This document shows, piece after piece, positions 52,502 to 61,179 of a stretch of DNA of 64,000 nt (position 1 is its first letter; the number at the start of each line of letters is the position of its first letter). Both the position numbers and the translations under genes were made by a program. The stretch is from contig NZ_CP054699.1 of assembly GCF_022558445.1 (NCBI RefSeq), forward strand, positions 948,001 through 1,012,000, read 5' to 3'. Below the pieces are notes generated by a model that worked only from the letters and a program-made list of their open reading frames with translations, was not told the origin of the DNA and ran no database searches. Source of the DNA: Candidatus Contubernalis alkalaceticus. Lineage in GTDB: Bacteria; Bacillota; Dethiobacteria; SKNC01.

Positions 52502-53560
52502 GTGAACAAAAAGTTTTTTATATTAATGCTGATTTTAACACTTGCATCAGTCTCACTTTTGAGCGGCTGCGGCAGTTCAGGGGATGATGGAGATGTAATA
52601 GAATTACAGTTCGCAACTTTTTGGCCGGCAAACGACTTTCAGGTTGCTGAAGGACATCAAGCCTGGATGGATGAGATTGAGAAGAGAACCGATGGCAGAG
52701 TGAAATTTGTTATGCAGTCCGGAGAAGTTCTCTTGAGTGCCAGTGAGATATATGGAGGGGTAGCTGACGGTGTGGCAGACCTGGGCACAACATGCCCAGC
52801 TTATACACCGGGTTTATTTCCTGTAACTGAGGCTTTTGAACTTCCGGGACTTTTAAATCCCAATGCCCTGGCGGCTTCGGTTACCGTACACGAAGGTTAT
52901 AAGGCGCTGAAAGAAGAAGGCCTGATGGATGAGTATGATGATGTGAAGGTGCTGATGTTTTGGGCAACAGGTCCAGGAGATGTGATGACCACCAGGCCTG
53001 TTCATAATCTTGAAGACATGTCAGGAATGGAAATGAGAGTAGTAGGCGGCACAGTGCCTACAATGGAAGCACTGGGGGTTGAACCCGTATCGCTGCCTAT
53101 GTCGGAATCATATTTGGCACTGGATTCAGGCATTGTAGAGGGAATCCTGGGACCCAATGATACCCTTGTAGGTTTTAGGCTGGCAGAAGTATTAACCCAT
53201 ATTACTAAAACTCCCTTTCTATATAATATAGTATTTATGAAAGTGATGAACCTGAATACATGGAATTCTTTGCCTTCTGATATACAAGAAATCATTGAAG
53301 AGGTCAGCGAAGAGTTTGTAATTAATTACGGTAAACTTAGAGCCGACTATACTAATGAAGGGCTTCAATCTGGTATTGACCAGGGAATTGAAGTGATAGA
53401 GTTGGACGCTGCTGAGGAGGCAAAATGGCGGGAGCGGATTGAACCTGTTGTAGAGAAGTGGATTCAAGGTAAAGAGACATCAGGTTTTCCGGCAGCAGAT
53501 ATTGTGGAGAGAGTTCGGGAACTGGACTCAAAATATTCAAATGAACATGGTGATTATTAG
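52502..53560 (+). CDS. dctP: TRAP transporter solute-binding lipoprotein, DctP family
   Basis: A 352-residue binding protein for a carboxylate-type ligand. The signal ends in the lipobox LLSGCG, so it is lipid-anchored. The TRAP family pattern follows: LQFATFWPANDFQ, WMDEIEKRTDGRVKF, the GVADGVADLGTT loop and MRVVGGTVPTMEALGVEPVSLPMSESYLAL. The last contains the Arg that binds ligand carboxylate. The GTG at 52502 follows GAGGGGG by 7 bases. It begins the dctP-dctQ-dctM operon. The ligand cannot be named. Confidence 0.95.
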   Translation: MNKKFFILMLILTLASVSLLSGCGSSGDDGDVIELQFATFWPANDFQVAEGHQAWMDEIEKRTDGRVKFVMQSGEVLLSASEIYGGVADGVADLGTTCPAYTPGLFPVTEAFELPGLLNPNALAASVTVHEGYKALKEEGLMDEYDDVKVLMFWATGPGDVMTTRPVHNLEDMSGMEMRVVGGTVPTMEALGVEPVSLPMSESYLALDSGIVEGILGPNDTLVGFRLAEVLTHITKTPFLYNIVFMKVMNLNTWNSLPSDIQEIIEEVSEEFVINYGKLRADYTNEGLQSGIDQGIEVIELDAAEEAKWRERIEPVVEKWIQGKETSGFPAADIVERVRELDSKYSNEHGDY

Positions 53561-53580
53561 TTCTATTTAATATTAAAATA

Positions 53581-53636
53581 ATCCGGAGAGAGGATACCCT
53601 TCAGGTTTATGCCCTTGAAGGTGATCCTCTCCGGAT
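53581..53636 (+). promoter_or_regulatory. Strong intercistronic hairpin between dctP and dctQ
   Basis: A long stem with ends ATCCGGAGAG and CTCTCCGGAT and inner pairing AGGAT/ATCCT and CCTTCA/TTGAAGG. It lacks a T run. Such stems often protect the binding-protein mRNA and lower the yield of the membrane genes. Confidence 0.75.
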
Positions 53637-53675
53637 AAAACAACAGGTTTTTACTATGAATGAGGAGGCATAAGG

Positions 53676-54179
53676 ATGGAGTTTCTAGAAAAATTTGTAA
53701 GGGGGTTGACCTGGAGGACTGCACAGATTGCTCAGGTTGCTCTGGCTGGGGTAATGCTTGTGATTGTTGCAAACATTATATTGCGGGGAGTTTGGAGGCC
53801 CCTGCCGGGAACAGTAGAAATAGTAGAAATTTTAGGGGCTGTTTTATTGGCACTGGGAGTAGCTAACTGTGCTGTTAAAAAAGGGCATATTGCCGTAGGG
53901 GTGCTGGTAGATAAGCTTTCACAAAGAAAAGAAGCACTGGTAGAAAGTGCTGTAAATTTTATTGCTCTTATTTTTATTAGTTTATTGGCCTGGGAAACTT
54001 TGTACTATGCCGGGCAAATGATGAAAAGAGGTTATACCACTGCTCACCTATTAATCCCTCTTCATCCCTTTATCTATCTGGTGGGATTTGGTTTTGTTAT
54101 GCTGGCAGCAGTTCTTTTATTGGAATCTATCAAATGTCTGGTGGCTTTCTCTACCACAAAAGGAAGTGAAGAGGAATGA
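53676..54179 (+). CDS. dctQ: TRAP transporter small permease subunit, DctQ family
   Basis: A 167-residue protein with four membrane segments, WRPLPGTVEIVEILGA in the first half (the E-rich dctQ motif) and KGHIAVGVLVDKLSQ following. ATG 53676 has AGGAGG about seven bases upstream. It overlaps dctM by four bases (ATGA). Confidence 0.94.
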   Translation: MEFLEKFVRGLTWRTAQIAQVALAGVMLVIVANIILRGVWRPLPGTVEIVEILGAVLLALGVANCAVKKGHIAVGVLVDKLSQRKEALVESAVNFIALIFISLLAWETLYYAGQMMKRGYTTAHLLIPLHPFIYLVGFGFVMLAAVLLLESIKCLVAFSTTKGSEEE

Positions 54180-55480
54180 CTCCAGTAGAAATAGGTTTAT
54201 TATCGGTATTAGTTATTTTTATTCTATTGTTTGCCCGTATGCCTGTAGCTTACATTATGATTGTGGTGGGGATGAGCGGGTATGCTTACCTGGTATCCCC
54301 CAAGGCGTCGCTTTCAGTAGCAGCATCAGCTATGTATAATACTTTCGCCTCTTATTCGCTAATTGTTATCCCTCTATTTGTATGGATGGGGTACATCGCA
54401 TTCCATTCAGGTATAAGTCGAAGAATTTATGACGCTACCTACAAAGTTGTGGGAGGCCTGCCGGCAGGCCTGGCTATTGCCAGCATAGCGGCCTGCACTG
54501 CTTTTGGAGCTATATGCGGCTCAACTACGGCTACTGCTGCTACAATGAGTGCCGTAGCTTTACCTGAAATGAAAAGATATAATTATGATAAATCTCTTTC
54601 CACAGCTACTATTGCTGCTGCAGCCATTTTAGGAGTAATGATTCCTCCCAGTGTTATTTTTATACTTTATGGGATTGCCACCGGGGAATCCATAGGGCAG
54701 CTTTTCCTGGCGGGTATTTTTCCTGGGATGATGCTGATGGTATTATTTATGCTGGTGGTATTTATACAGGCCAGACTGAATCCTGATCTGGCTCCGCCGG
54801 GGCCCAAAGTGCCATGGAAAGAAAAGATTAGTGCCGTTTTAAATGGCGGGATTGAAGTTATAATTATATTTATCGCGGTAATGGGAGGTCTTTTTGGCGG
54901 ATACTTTACTGCTACAGAGGCAGGTGGAGTTGGAGCTTTCTGCACCTTAATCGTTGCATTAGTAAGGAGGCAGTTAAACTGGGAGGGTTTTGTGAAATCA
55001 TTAAATGATTCCATTCAGATATCTGCTATGATCATGTTTTTAGTGGCCGGAGCAGTGCTTTATGGACGTTTTCTGGCGGTAACCGGCCTCCCGGCGGCTA
55101 TGGCCAGTTGGGCAGTAGGCCTTCCTCTGCCCCCGGTTGCCGTTTTATTAGTGATTTTAGTGATTTATTTAATTTTAGGTTTCTTCATTGATGCCCTGGC
55201 TTTGGTTTTACTAACGGTCCCCATTTTTTATCCGGTGGCTCTAAGCCTTGGATTTGATCCCATCTGGTTTGGGGTAATCATAGTGCTGGCATTAGGTATG
55301 GGAGTAATCACTCCGCCGGTAGGTGCAAATGTGTATGTGGTTGCGGGAGTAGATAAGGAAACACCGGTTATGACTATTTTTAAGGGTACGTGGCCGTATC
55401 TTCTGGCCATATTCGGCTGTATTGCTCTTATGATTATTTTTCCTCAGATTGCCCTATTTCTGCCTGAGCTTGCAAAGTAA
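54176..55480 (+). CDS. dctM: TRAP transporter large permease subunit, DctM family
   Basis: A 434-residue protein with about 12 membrane segments and the DctM motifs FGAICGSTTATAATMSAVALPEM, MIPPSVIFILYGIATGESIGQLFLAGI and PPVGANVYVVAGV. It forms the sodium-driven channel with DctQ and takes ligand from DctP. The start overlaps the dctQ stop. A 15-bp hairpin follows. Confidence 0.96.
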   Translation: MTPVEIGLLSVLVIFILLFARMPVAYIMIVVGMSGYAYLVSPKASLSVAASAMYNTFASYSLIVIPLFVWMGYIAFHSGISRRIYDATYKVVGGLPAGLAIASIAACTAFGAICGSTTATAATMSAVALPEMKRYNYDKSLSTATIAAAAILGVMIPPSVIFILYGIATGESIGQLFLAGIFPGMMLMVLFMLVVFIQARLNPDLAPPGPKVPWKEKISAVLNGGIEVIIIFIAVMGGLFGGYFTATEAGGVGAFCTLIVALVRRQLNWEGFVKSLNDSIQISAMIMFLVAGAVLYGRFLAVTGLPAAMASWAVGLPLPPVAVLLVILVIYLILGFFIDALALVLLTVPIFYPVALSLGFDPIWFGVIIVLALGMGVITPPVGANVYVVAGVDKETPVMTIFKGTWPYLLAIFGCIALMIIFPQIALFLPELAK

Positions 55481-55505
55481 TTTGAGATTGTCAGTAAAGT
55501 GTATT

Positions 55506-55541
55506 TATCAGAGATTACCGGTGATACGGTAATCTCTGATA
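55506..55541 (+). terminator. Hairpin after dctM
   Basis: Perfect 15-bp stem TATCAGAGATTACCG/CGGTAATCTCTGATA with a six-base loop, followed by only GTTTT. Probably a terminator or a 3' stabiliser. Confidence 0.75.
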
Positions 55542-55659
55542 GTTTTACGGGGAATGTGAAAAAATTCTAAAAAAAAAGAATATTCTCCTCAGGTATCCGG
55601 CAGGGCCGGATTTCACATAAAGATCCATACTTATATAATTATACCAAGGAGGAATTGAG

Positions 55660-55776
55660 ATGTTGGGAATGGAGGATGGTTGGATTACCCTGGTTTGGCT
55701 GCTTTGCATAATTTCCATGTTTTTTTGTGTTATCTACGGTGCTATAAAATGGAATCATGAGGATGATTCCCGATGA
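55660..55776 (+). CDS. Symporter small accessory protein
   Basis: A 38-residue protein: short acidic start (MLGMEDGW), one membrane segment (ITLVWLLCIISMFFCVIYGA) and a charged end (KWNHEDDSR). The AGGAGG ribosome binding site is seven bases before the ATG and the stop overlaps the start of the symporter (ATGA), so the two are translationally coupled. It fits the small single-span proteins seen directly upstream of some sodium:solute symporters. It was below usual gene-length cutoffs. Confidence 0.85.
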   Translation: MLGMEDGWITLVWLLCIISMFFCVIYGAIKWNHEDDSR

Positions 55777-57362
55777 ATGTACCGCTGTTAACCATCATTG
55801 TGGTCTTTTATATTGGCATATTGACAACTCTGGCATACCAGGGATACCGGTATACTAAAACGGCGGATGATTACATGGTGGCGGGAAGAAATATTCATCC
55901 GGTTATTATGGCTCTTTCTTATGGGGCTGCTTTCATAAGCACATCCGCTATTGTGGGGTTTGGAGGGGCTGCCGGCTTATTTGGTTTTAGTTTATTATGG
56001 CTGACTTTTCTTACAATATTTTTAGGCATATTCGTAGCTTTTGTTTTTTTTGGGACAAGAATAAGAAAGATGTCATTAAATTTAGCAACGGCTACTTTTC
56101 CTTCTCTGTTGGGGGAGAGGTACCAGTCCCGATTTGTTACTGTTTTTTCCGGCCTAATGATTTTTATCTTTATGCCGGCGTATACCAGCATAATTTTGAT
56201 CGGGGGAGCGCGTTTTTTGGAAGAAGCGCTCTCCATTGATTATAACCTGGCTGTTTTTATACTGGCTATTATTGTAGCCGCATATGTGCTGTCCGGCGGT
56301 CTAAGGGCTGTGATGTACACCGATTCCTTTTGTGCCGGTGTCATGTTTTTAGGAATGGTATTTCTTTTGATTACTACTTATAGTTCCTTAGGGGGAATTA
56401 CTGCTGCTCACCAGGGGTTAACTGATTTAAAGCATATGGTTCCGCAAAACCTGGTTGATATAGGCCATCAGGGATGGACCTCCATGCCCACCTTGGGTTC
56501 TCCCATATGGTGGAATGTTATGAGTACCATTGTATTGGGAGTAGGAGTTGGTGCTCTAGCCCAACCGCAGCTGGCTACCCGCTTTATGACCGTGAAGGAA
56601 ACTAAGTCACTTTACAGGGCTGTGTTGATCGGGGGAATTTTTATTTTCTTTATGACTGGAACAGCTTTTATTGTTGGTTCCCTGAGCAATTTATATTTTT
56701 TTAATCATGAAGGAATGATAGCTATTGAGGCGGCTCAGGGAAATATGGATTCTATAATCCCTGTTTTTATCAGTCATATTATGCCTACCTGGTTTCTTTA
56801 TTTGTTCATGTTAACCCTATTGTCGGCGGCTTTATCCACTTTGAGTTCATTGATTCATGTGCAGGGGGCAGCTCTGGGCAGGGATATACTAGAGGCTATG
56901 AAAATTGACATGGGTGGCAGTAAACCTGCTTCACCGGTTCTGGCCAGAACCGGTGTGCTGGTGGGAGTTGTTTTGGCTGTTCTGTTGGCCTATATTATGC
57001 CTATCAGTATAATTGCCAGAGCTACAGCTTTTTGGTTCGGTATCTGTGCATCTGGGTTTATCCCTGTATTGGTGGGGGCTCTCTACTGGAAGAAGGGCAC
57101 CGGCCTGGGTGCTGCTGTCAGCATTGTCAGTGGGTATGTAGTAAGCATATTTGGATTCTTATTCATACATATTGCAGAGTCTGAACCCTTTGGTATTTCC
57201 CAGTTTCTTTTTGGAAAGGATGCTCTTTTACCTTATCCCTGGACCCATATCGATCCACTGATTTACGCACTGCCCATTTCAGCGGCGGTGTATATTATGG
57301 TAAGCCTTTTGACCCGACCTCCTCAAGAGGAGCACTTGAATACTGTTTTTGAGAACATTTAA
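55773..57362 (+). CDS. Sodium:solute symporter (SSS family)
   Basis: A 529-residue transporter with about 13 membrane segments. The SSS signature includes AGRNIHPVIMALSYGAAFISTSAIVGFGGAAGLFG (early transmembrane helix 1 and 2 region), and GGLRAVMYTDSFCAGVMFLG, and the conserved helix 8 pair near LTLLSAALSTLSSLIHVQG. The substrate is not clear; monocarboxylates or an amino acid are typical. It follows the TRAP operon but is separated from it by a terminator-like hairpin. It is coupled to a 38-residue accessory gene. Confidence 0.92.
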   Translation: MNVPLLTIIVVFYIGILTTLAYQGYRYTKTADDYMVAGRNIHPVIMALSYGAAFISTSAIVGFGGAAGLFGFSLLWLTFLTIFLGIFVAFVFFGTRIRKMSLNLATATFPSLLGERYQSRFVTVFSGLMIFIFMPAYTSIILIGGARFLEEALSIDYNLAVFILAIIVAAYVLSGGLRAVMYTDSFCAGVMFLGMVFLLITTYSSLGGITAAHQGLTDLKHMVPQNLVDIGHQGWTSMPTLGSPIWWNVMSTIVLGVGVGALAQPQLATRFMTVKETKSLYRAVLIGGIFIFFMTGTAFIVGSLSNLYFFNHEGMIAIEAAQGNMDSIIPVFISHIMPTWFLYLFMLTLLSAALSTLSSLIHVQGAALGRDILEAMKIDMGGSKPASPVLARTGVLVGVVLAVLLAYIMPISIIARATAFWFGICASGFIPVLVGALYWKKGTGLGAAVSIVSGYVVSIFGFLFIHIAESEPFGISQFLFGKDALLPYPWTHIDPLIYALPISAAVYIMVSLLTRPPQEEHLNTVFENI

Positions 57363-57463
57363 TGGAGAGTTTGTATATTTAAGAGCAATTTTTTCTAATT
57401 TCTCAAACAGTTGTAATTTAAGGTGATAAGAGTAAGTGAATATTTCAAGTCTGACCTTACTTT

Positions 57464-57494
57464 AAAGCGGTTTTTATAACCGCTTTATTTTTTT
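57464..57494 (+). terminator. Terminator after symporter
   Basis: Stem AAAGCGGTT/AACCGCTTT with a five-base loop and a T run. Confidence 0.92.
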
Positions 57495-57593
57495 AATAAA
57501 TGGGTATAATAATTTCTTAGAATAATTTTTTAACTAAACTGGTCTTTATATTTTTTTATTCTGAAAAATTCTAAAAGTTCTTGGGTGGGGTTA

Positions 57594-58739
57594 ATGAAAA
57601 AGAAAGTTATGTATGTAGTCAGGTCCGTTGAGGGGGGAATCAGGGAACACATAAAGGTGCTGATACAATATTTAAAGCCATCCTATGATTTAGTGGTAGT
57701 CTGTCCTTTACGAGGAGATTTGGCCGAGAGCTTTGAGAAGACAGGAGCCAGGATTATTCCCTTAAATATCAGCGAAAAGCTAAACCCCTTTAGGGATTTC
57801 CCCCAGGTTTTATATTTGGCACGAATTATTCAAAAAGAAAGGCCTGACATTATCCACCTGCATGGTTTTAAGGCAGGATTTATAGGAAGGCTTTCTTCAC
57901 TGGGCTTTTCAAAAATTCCTGTTGTTCTGACGGTGCATAACTATTATGCTTATCCGGAAATGAGCAAAATTCCATTATCTTATTTTAAGCAGGCAGAAAA
58001 GCTTTTAAGCCGCAGGGTCAGTAGAATTATTACTGTTTCCGATGCATTGAAAGAGAATTTGACTTTCACCCTGGGGATCGATGAAAAAAAAATTACCAGA
58101 ATTTATAATGGTATCGACTATGCGAGGCTTGAAGGTATTAATAAAAAAAGTAGTGAAGAAAAAATCAATACTTATAAAGCCCGTTTGGGAATACCCTTGG
58201 AAGCCCCTCTTATCGGTACAGCCGCCAGGATGGCCCCTCAAAAAGGATTGGGGATTTTTTTAGAGGCGGCTAATAATATAATCAGGGAGGGAAGGTCTTG
58301 TCTTTTTTTATTGGCCGGGGACGGACCCATGATGGAGCAGCTGAAAAACAGGATAAGGGACTTAAACCTGCAGGGGAAGGTTATTTTTCCGGGTAGGGTA
58401 GCAGATATTTCAGAATTTTTAGCTTGTCTTGATATCTTTGTTTTACCATCTCTATCGGAGGGTTTGTCTATAACTCTTCTGGAGGCCCTGGCAGCAGAAA
58501 AACCAGTAGTGGCTTCCCGGGTAGGAGGGGTGCCTGAAATAGTTATTGACGGTATTACTGGAGGTTTGGTCCCCCCTGGTGACCCAGTTTCCTTAGCCTC
58601 TAAAGTTTTAGATTTTTTAGATAATCCCCAAAAGAGCAAAAATATGGGAATTCAGGGAAAGCTTAGGGTTATGGATTATTTTGATATTAAGGACATGGTC
58701 AAGAGAACAGAAGATTTGTATAAAGATTTATGCAGTTGA
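57594..58739 (+). CDS. Glycosyltransferase family 4 (GT-B fold)
   Basis: A 381-residue GT4 enzyme. It opens with VMYVVRSVEGGIREHIKVL, followed by IIHLHGFKAGFIGR, the linker IGTAARMAPQKGLGIFLEA, and the donor-site motif FVLPSLSEGLSITLLEALAAEKPVV with the E-x7-E pair. It transfers a sugar, likely to a lipid-linked or wall polymer intermediate. It is next to a large membrane protein with an extracellular hydrolase-like domain. ATG 57594 has GGTGGGG upstream; the TTG at 57585 overlaps that. Confidence 0.92.
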   Translation: MKKKVMYVVRSVEGGIREHIKVLIQYLKPSYDLVVVCPLRGDLAESFEKTGARIIPLNISEKLNPFRDFPQVLYLARIIQKERPDIIHLHGFKAGFIGRLSSLGFSKIPVVLTVHNYYAYPEMSKIPLSYFKQAEKLLSRRVSRIITVSDALKENLTFTLGIDEKKITRIYNGIDYARLEGINKKSSEEKINTYKARLGIPLEAPLIGTAARMAPQKGLGIFLEAANNIIREGRSCLFLLAGDGPMMEQLKNRIRDLNLQGKVIFPGRVADISEFLACLDIFVLPSLSEGLSITLLEALAAEKPVVASRVGGVPEIVIDGITGGLVPPGDPVSLASKVLDFLDNPQKSKNMGIQGKLRVMDYFDIKDMVKRTEDLYKDLCS

Positions 58740-58794
58740 CAGCATCTCTTAAGCGTATAAGGAGTTATCATATAATCAGTTAAGGTGGGCTTCC

Positions 58795-60984
58795 GTGTTT
58801 AAAAAAAGCTGTTTGATGACATTTATAATATTAATGCTATTATTGTTACCGGCAAGTATTTCCCTGGGGGGCCAACAAGGGCGACAGGTAATACTGCTGG
58901 TGGTAGATGGGTTATCTCCGCAGGAATGGAAATATGCTGCGGATCAATATCCCCATATCGGAGATTTTTGGGAACGCAGTTCTGTGGCGCTGATGAATAC
59001 TGGTACCGGAGGACGATTGAACAGTGAAAATGCATACGTTACCATCGGGGCAGGAGCCCGGGCATTGGGGACGGCAGGAGCTGGATTGTCTTTCAACCGG
59101 CAGGAAAATTTCAATCTATTTACTGCGGGCACGATGTATCTTAGATATAACGGAACAGAGCCTGACGGAGAGGTTGTAAACTTGGATATAAATAATCTTA
59201 TCCGGGTTAATCAGCCCAAGAACTACAGGGTTGTGCCTGGTACCCTGGGAAATATTATCCGGGAAGCCGGTTTGAAGGGAGCGGTATTAGGGAACGGGGA
59301 TCATAAAGAATTCAACCGTTTGGCGGTGAATTTGGCCATGGATGAAAAAGGAGTGGTGGATTACGGCAATGTCAGCCGGGAGGTTTTAAAATCACAAGGG
59401 GATGTTCCCTTTGGTTTCAGTACCGACCCAGAGGATATGTATGAAACTCTATTAGAGTATAAAGAGAAAAGTCAGTTGGTGGTTATTGAATGGGGGGATA
59501 CTTTTCGATTGAGGGAAAGCCTGCAGTTGATGAGTCAAGAGAAGGGCCAGCAGGAGTTTGACCGGATTCTTTCAGATTTGGACTGTTTTATGGGAAAAAT
59601 ATTCCCTCTTATAGACGAAAATACAGCGTTATTAATGGTTACCCCTAACCCTGAAGGGATCCTGGCCCCTTCAGGAAGCCAGCTTTCGCTGCTGGGAATG
59701 GTTTTCGGGGATAACAGTTTAAGTGGTCTTTTAACTTCAAACAGCACCAGACGTTTAGGGCTGGTGACTAATCTGGATATCGCCCCAACAGTACTGGGAT
59801 ATTTTGAAATACCAGTGCCGGACTACCTATCAGGAAGAGTTATTACAGTTAGTACTGTAAGTACAAATTGCAGACTTTCGGATATGATGGCATTAAATAC
59901 TTCTATTCAAGCGGTTCATCAGCAGCGTTCTCCATTGATCCGATTTTATATTTTATTACAAATTATCACGGTTTTTGGAGCAGTAATTTTACTTATATTT
60001 AAGCGTAATCTTACAGTTTGGAGGCCATTAATGGCTGCAATGATGCTAATCCCTTTATCTTTTTTATTATTTCCCCTGATTATGACAGACAGCCTGGCGG
60101 CCTCTTATGTTATTTTATTTGTACTTACTATCCTGCTAACGGCCTTATTTTTGTATCGAGCTGACAATACAATTTTGTTTCTGCGAATTGGTTTGGTGAT
60201 TACCTTATCTTTAGTATTAGACCTTGCTTTGGGGGGCAACCTGATAAAAAACTCTATTATGGGATATGATCCTATCAGTGGAGCCAGGTATTACGGCATA
60301 GGAAATGAGTATATGGGTGTTCTGGTTGGCTCATCGCTTCTGTTTATTTCCTCTGCATACCAGTTGGGATGGGATAAGAAGAGATTTGCGCCGGGTTTAA
60401 CTCTCTTTTTCTTTGTTTTTATACTTTATGTATTTTTAGCACCCCGTTGGGGGGCTAACTTTGGAGGTTCTTTGACCGCGCTGGCAGCTTTTGTTTTCAC
60501 TTATCTGGGATTAGGAGATTATAGACTGGCTGGAAAAACACTAATGTTGGTTGTTGGTGCTGCTGCTATTTTTATTATGTCTTTAGTGCTGTTGAACCTA
60601 AAGGGGCAGGACGGATTCGTCTCTCATGTAGGGCAGGCCATGGTACTGGTCAGCAGGGAGGGCATCTCTGAGGTTTTAGACATATTGACCCGTAAGGGTG
60701 CAATGAACTTAAAATTACTGCGTTATTCTCTGTGGAGCAGAGTATTGTTGGTTTTCCTTGGGTTGATGGCATTTTTGTTCTATCAGCCACCAGGAATGCT
60801 GAAAAAATTGAAGACAAAATATAACCGGTTGAGTATAGGTTTTGCCGGAATCATGGTTGGGAGTATAACGGCTATCTTAGTAAATGATTCCGGAGTTGTT
60901 GCGGGGGCCACCACGCTTCTTTATGCCGGAATGCCCCTGCTTTTGCTGGCGGTGGAGTCCAATACCAGGAGGGAGGAAGTATAA
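58795..60984 (+). CDS. Polytopic membrane protein with alkaline-phosphatase-like ectodomain
   Basis: A 729-residue protein. After a signal peptide, an ectodomain (about 30-360) looks like the alkaline phosphatase/sulphatase fold: VILLVVDGLSPQEW, VTIGAGARALGTAGAG, VVIEWGDTFRL, LLMVTPNPEG and VTNLDIAPTVLGYFEI. The usual catalytic Thr/Ser and metal residues are only partly evident. The C-terminal half has about 10 membrane segments with conserved GNEYMGVLVG and WGANFGGSLTAL. Relatives occur in other Clostridia without a known role. The neighbouring glycosyltransferase suggests envelope polymer work. GTG start. Confidence 0.75.
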   Translation: MFKKSCLMTFIILMLLLLPASISLGGQQGRQVILLVVDGLSPQEWKYAADQYPHIGDFWERSSVALMNTGTGGRLNSENAYVTIGAGARALGTAGAGLSFNRQENFNLFTAGTMYLRYNGTEPDGEVVNLDINNLIRVNQPKNYRVVPGTLGNIIREAGLKGAVLGNGDHKEFNRLAVNLAMDEKGVVDYGNVSREVLKSQGDVPFGFSTDPEDMYETLLEYKEKSQLVVIEWGDTFRLRESLQLMSQEKGQQEFDRILSDLDCFMGKIFPLIDENTALLMVTPNPEGILAPSGSQLSLLGMVFGDNSLSGLLTSNSTRRLGLVTNLDIAPTVLGYFEIPVPDYLSGRVITVSTVSTNCRLSDMMALNTSIQAVHQQRSPLIRFYILLQIITVFGAVILLIFKRNLTVWRPLMAAMMLIPLSFLLFPLIMTDSLAASYVILFVLTILLTALFLYRADNTILFLRIGLVITLSLVLDLALGGNLIKNSIMGYDPISGARYYGIGNEYMGVLVGSSLLFISSAYQLGWDKKRFAPGLTLFFFVFILYVFLAPRWGANFGGSLTALAAFVFTYLGLGDYRLAGKTLMLVVGAAAIFIMSLVLLNLKGQDGFVSHVGQAMVLVSREGISEVLDILTRKGAMNLKLLRYSLWSRVLLVFLGLMAFLFYQPPGMLKKLKTKYNRLSIGFAGIMVGSITAILVNDSGVVAGATTLLYAGMPLLLLAVESNTRREEV

Positions 60985-61152
60985 TTAAAATAATTTATAT
61001 CTTGATATTCCCGGTGGGGTAAAGAGGGCAGTTAATATTTACAACTAGCAGGAAAATTATTCATTTTTATGGAATACTTTATCTGAACCTATTTTGGAAT
61101 TAAGAAAGGTTGATTAACTATATTCAAATTTATAATCTTGTTTAGGAAGGGG

Positions 61153-61179
61153 GTGCCGGCTAATTGTAAGCCGGTGTAA
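61153..61179 (+). other. Possible leader minigene with hairpin before ymfF
   Basis: GTG 61153 to TAA 61179 encodes MPANCKPV in the same frame as the following gene and ends directly before its ATG. It follows AGGAAGGGG and contains a CCGGCT/AGCCGG hairpin. The next gene lacks its own strong ribosome binding site. Confidence 0.35.
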
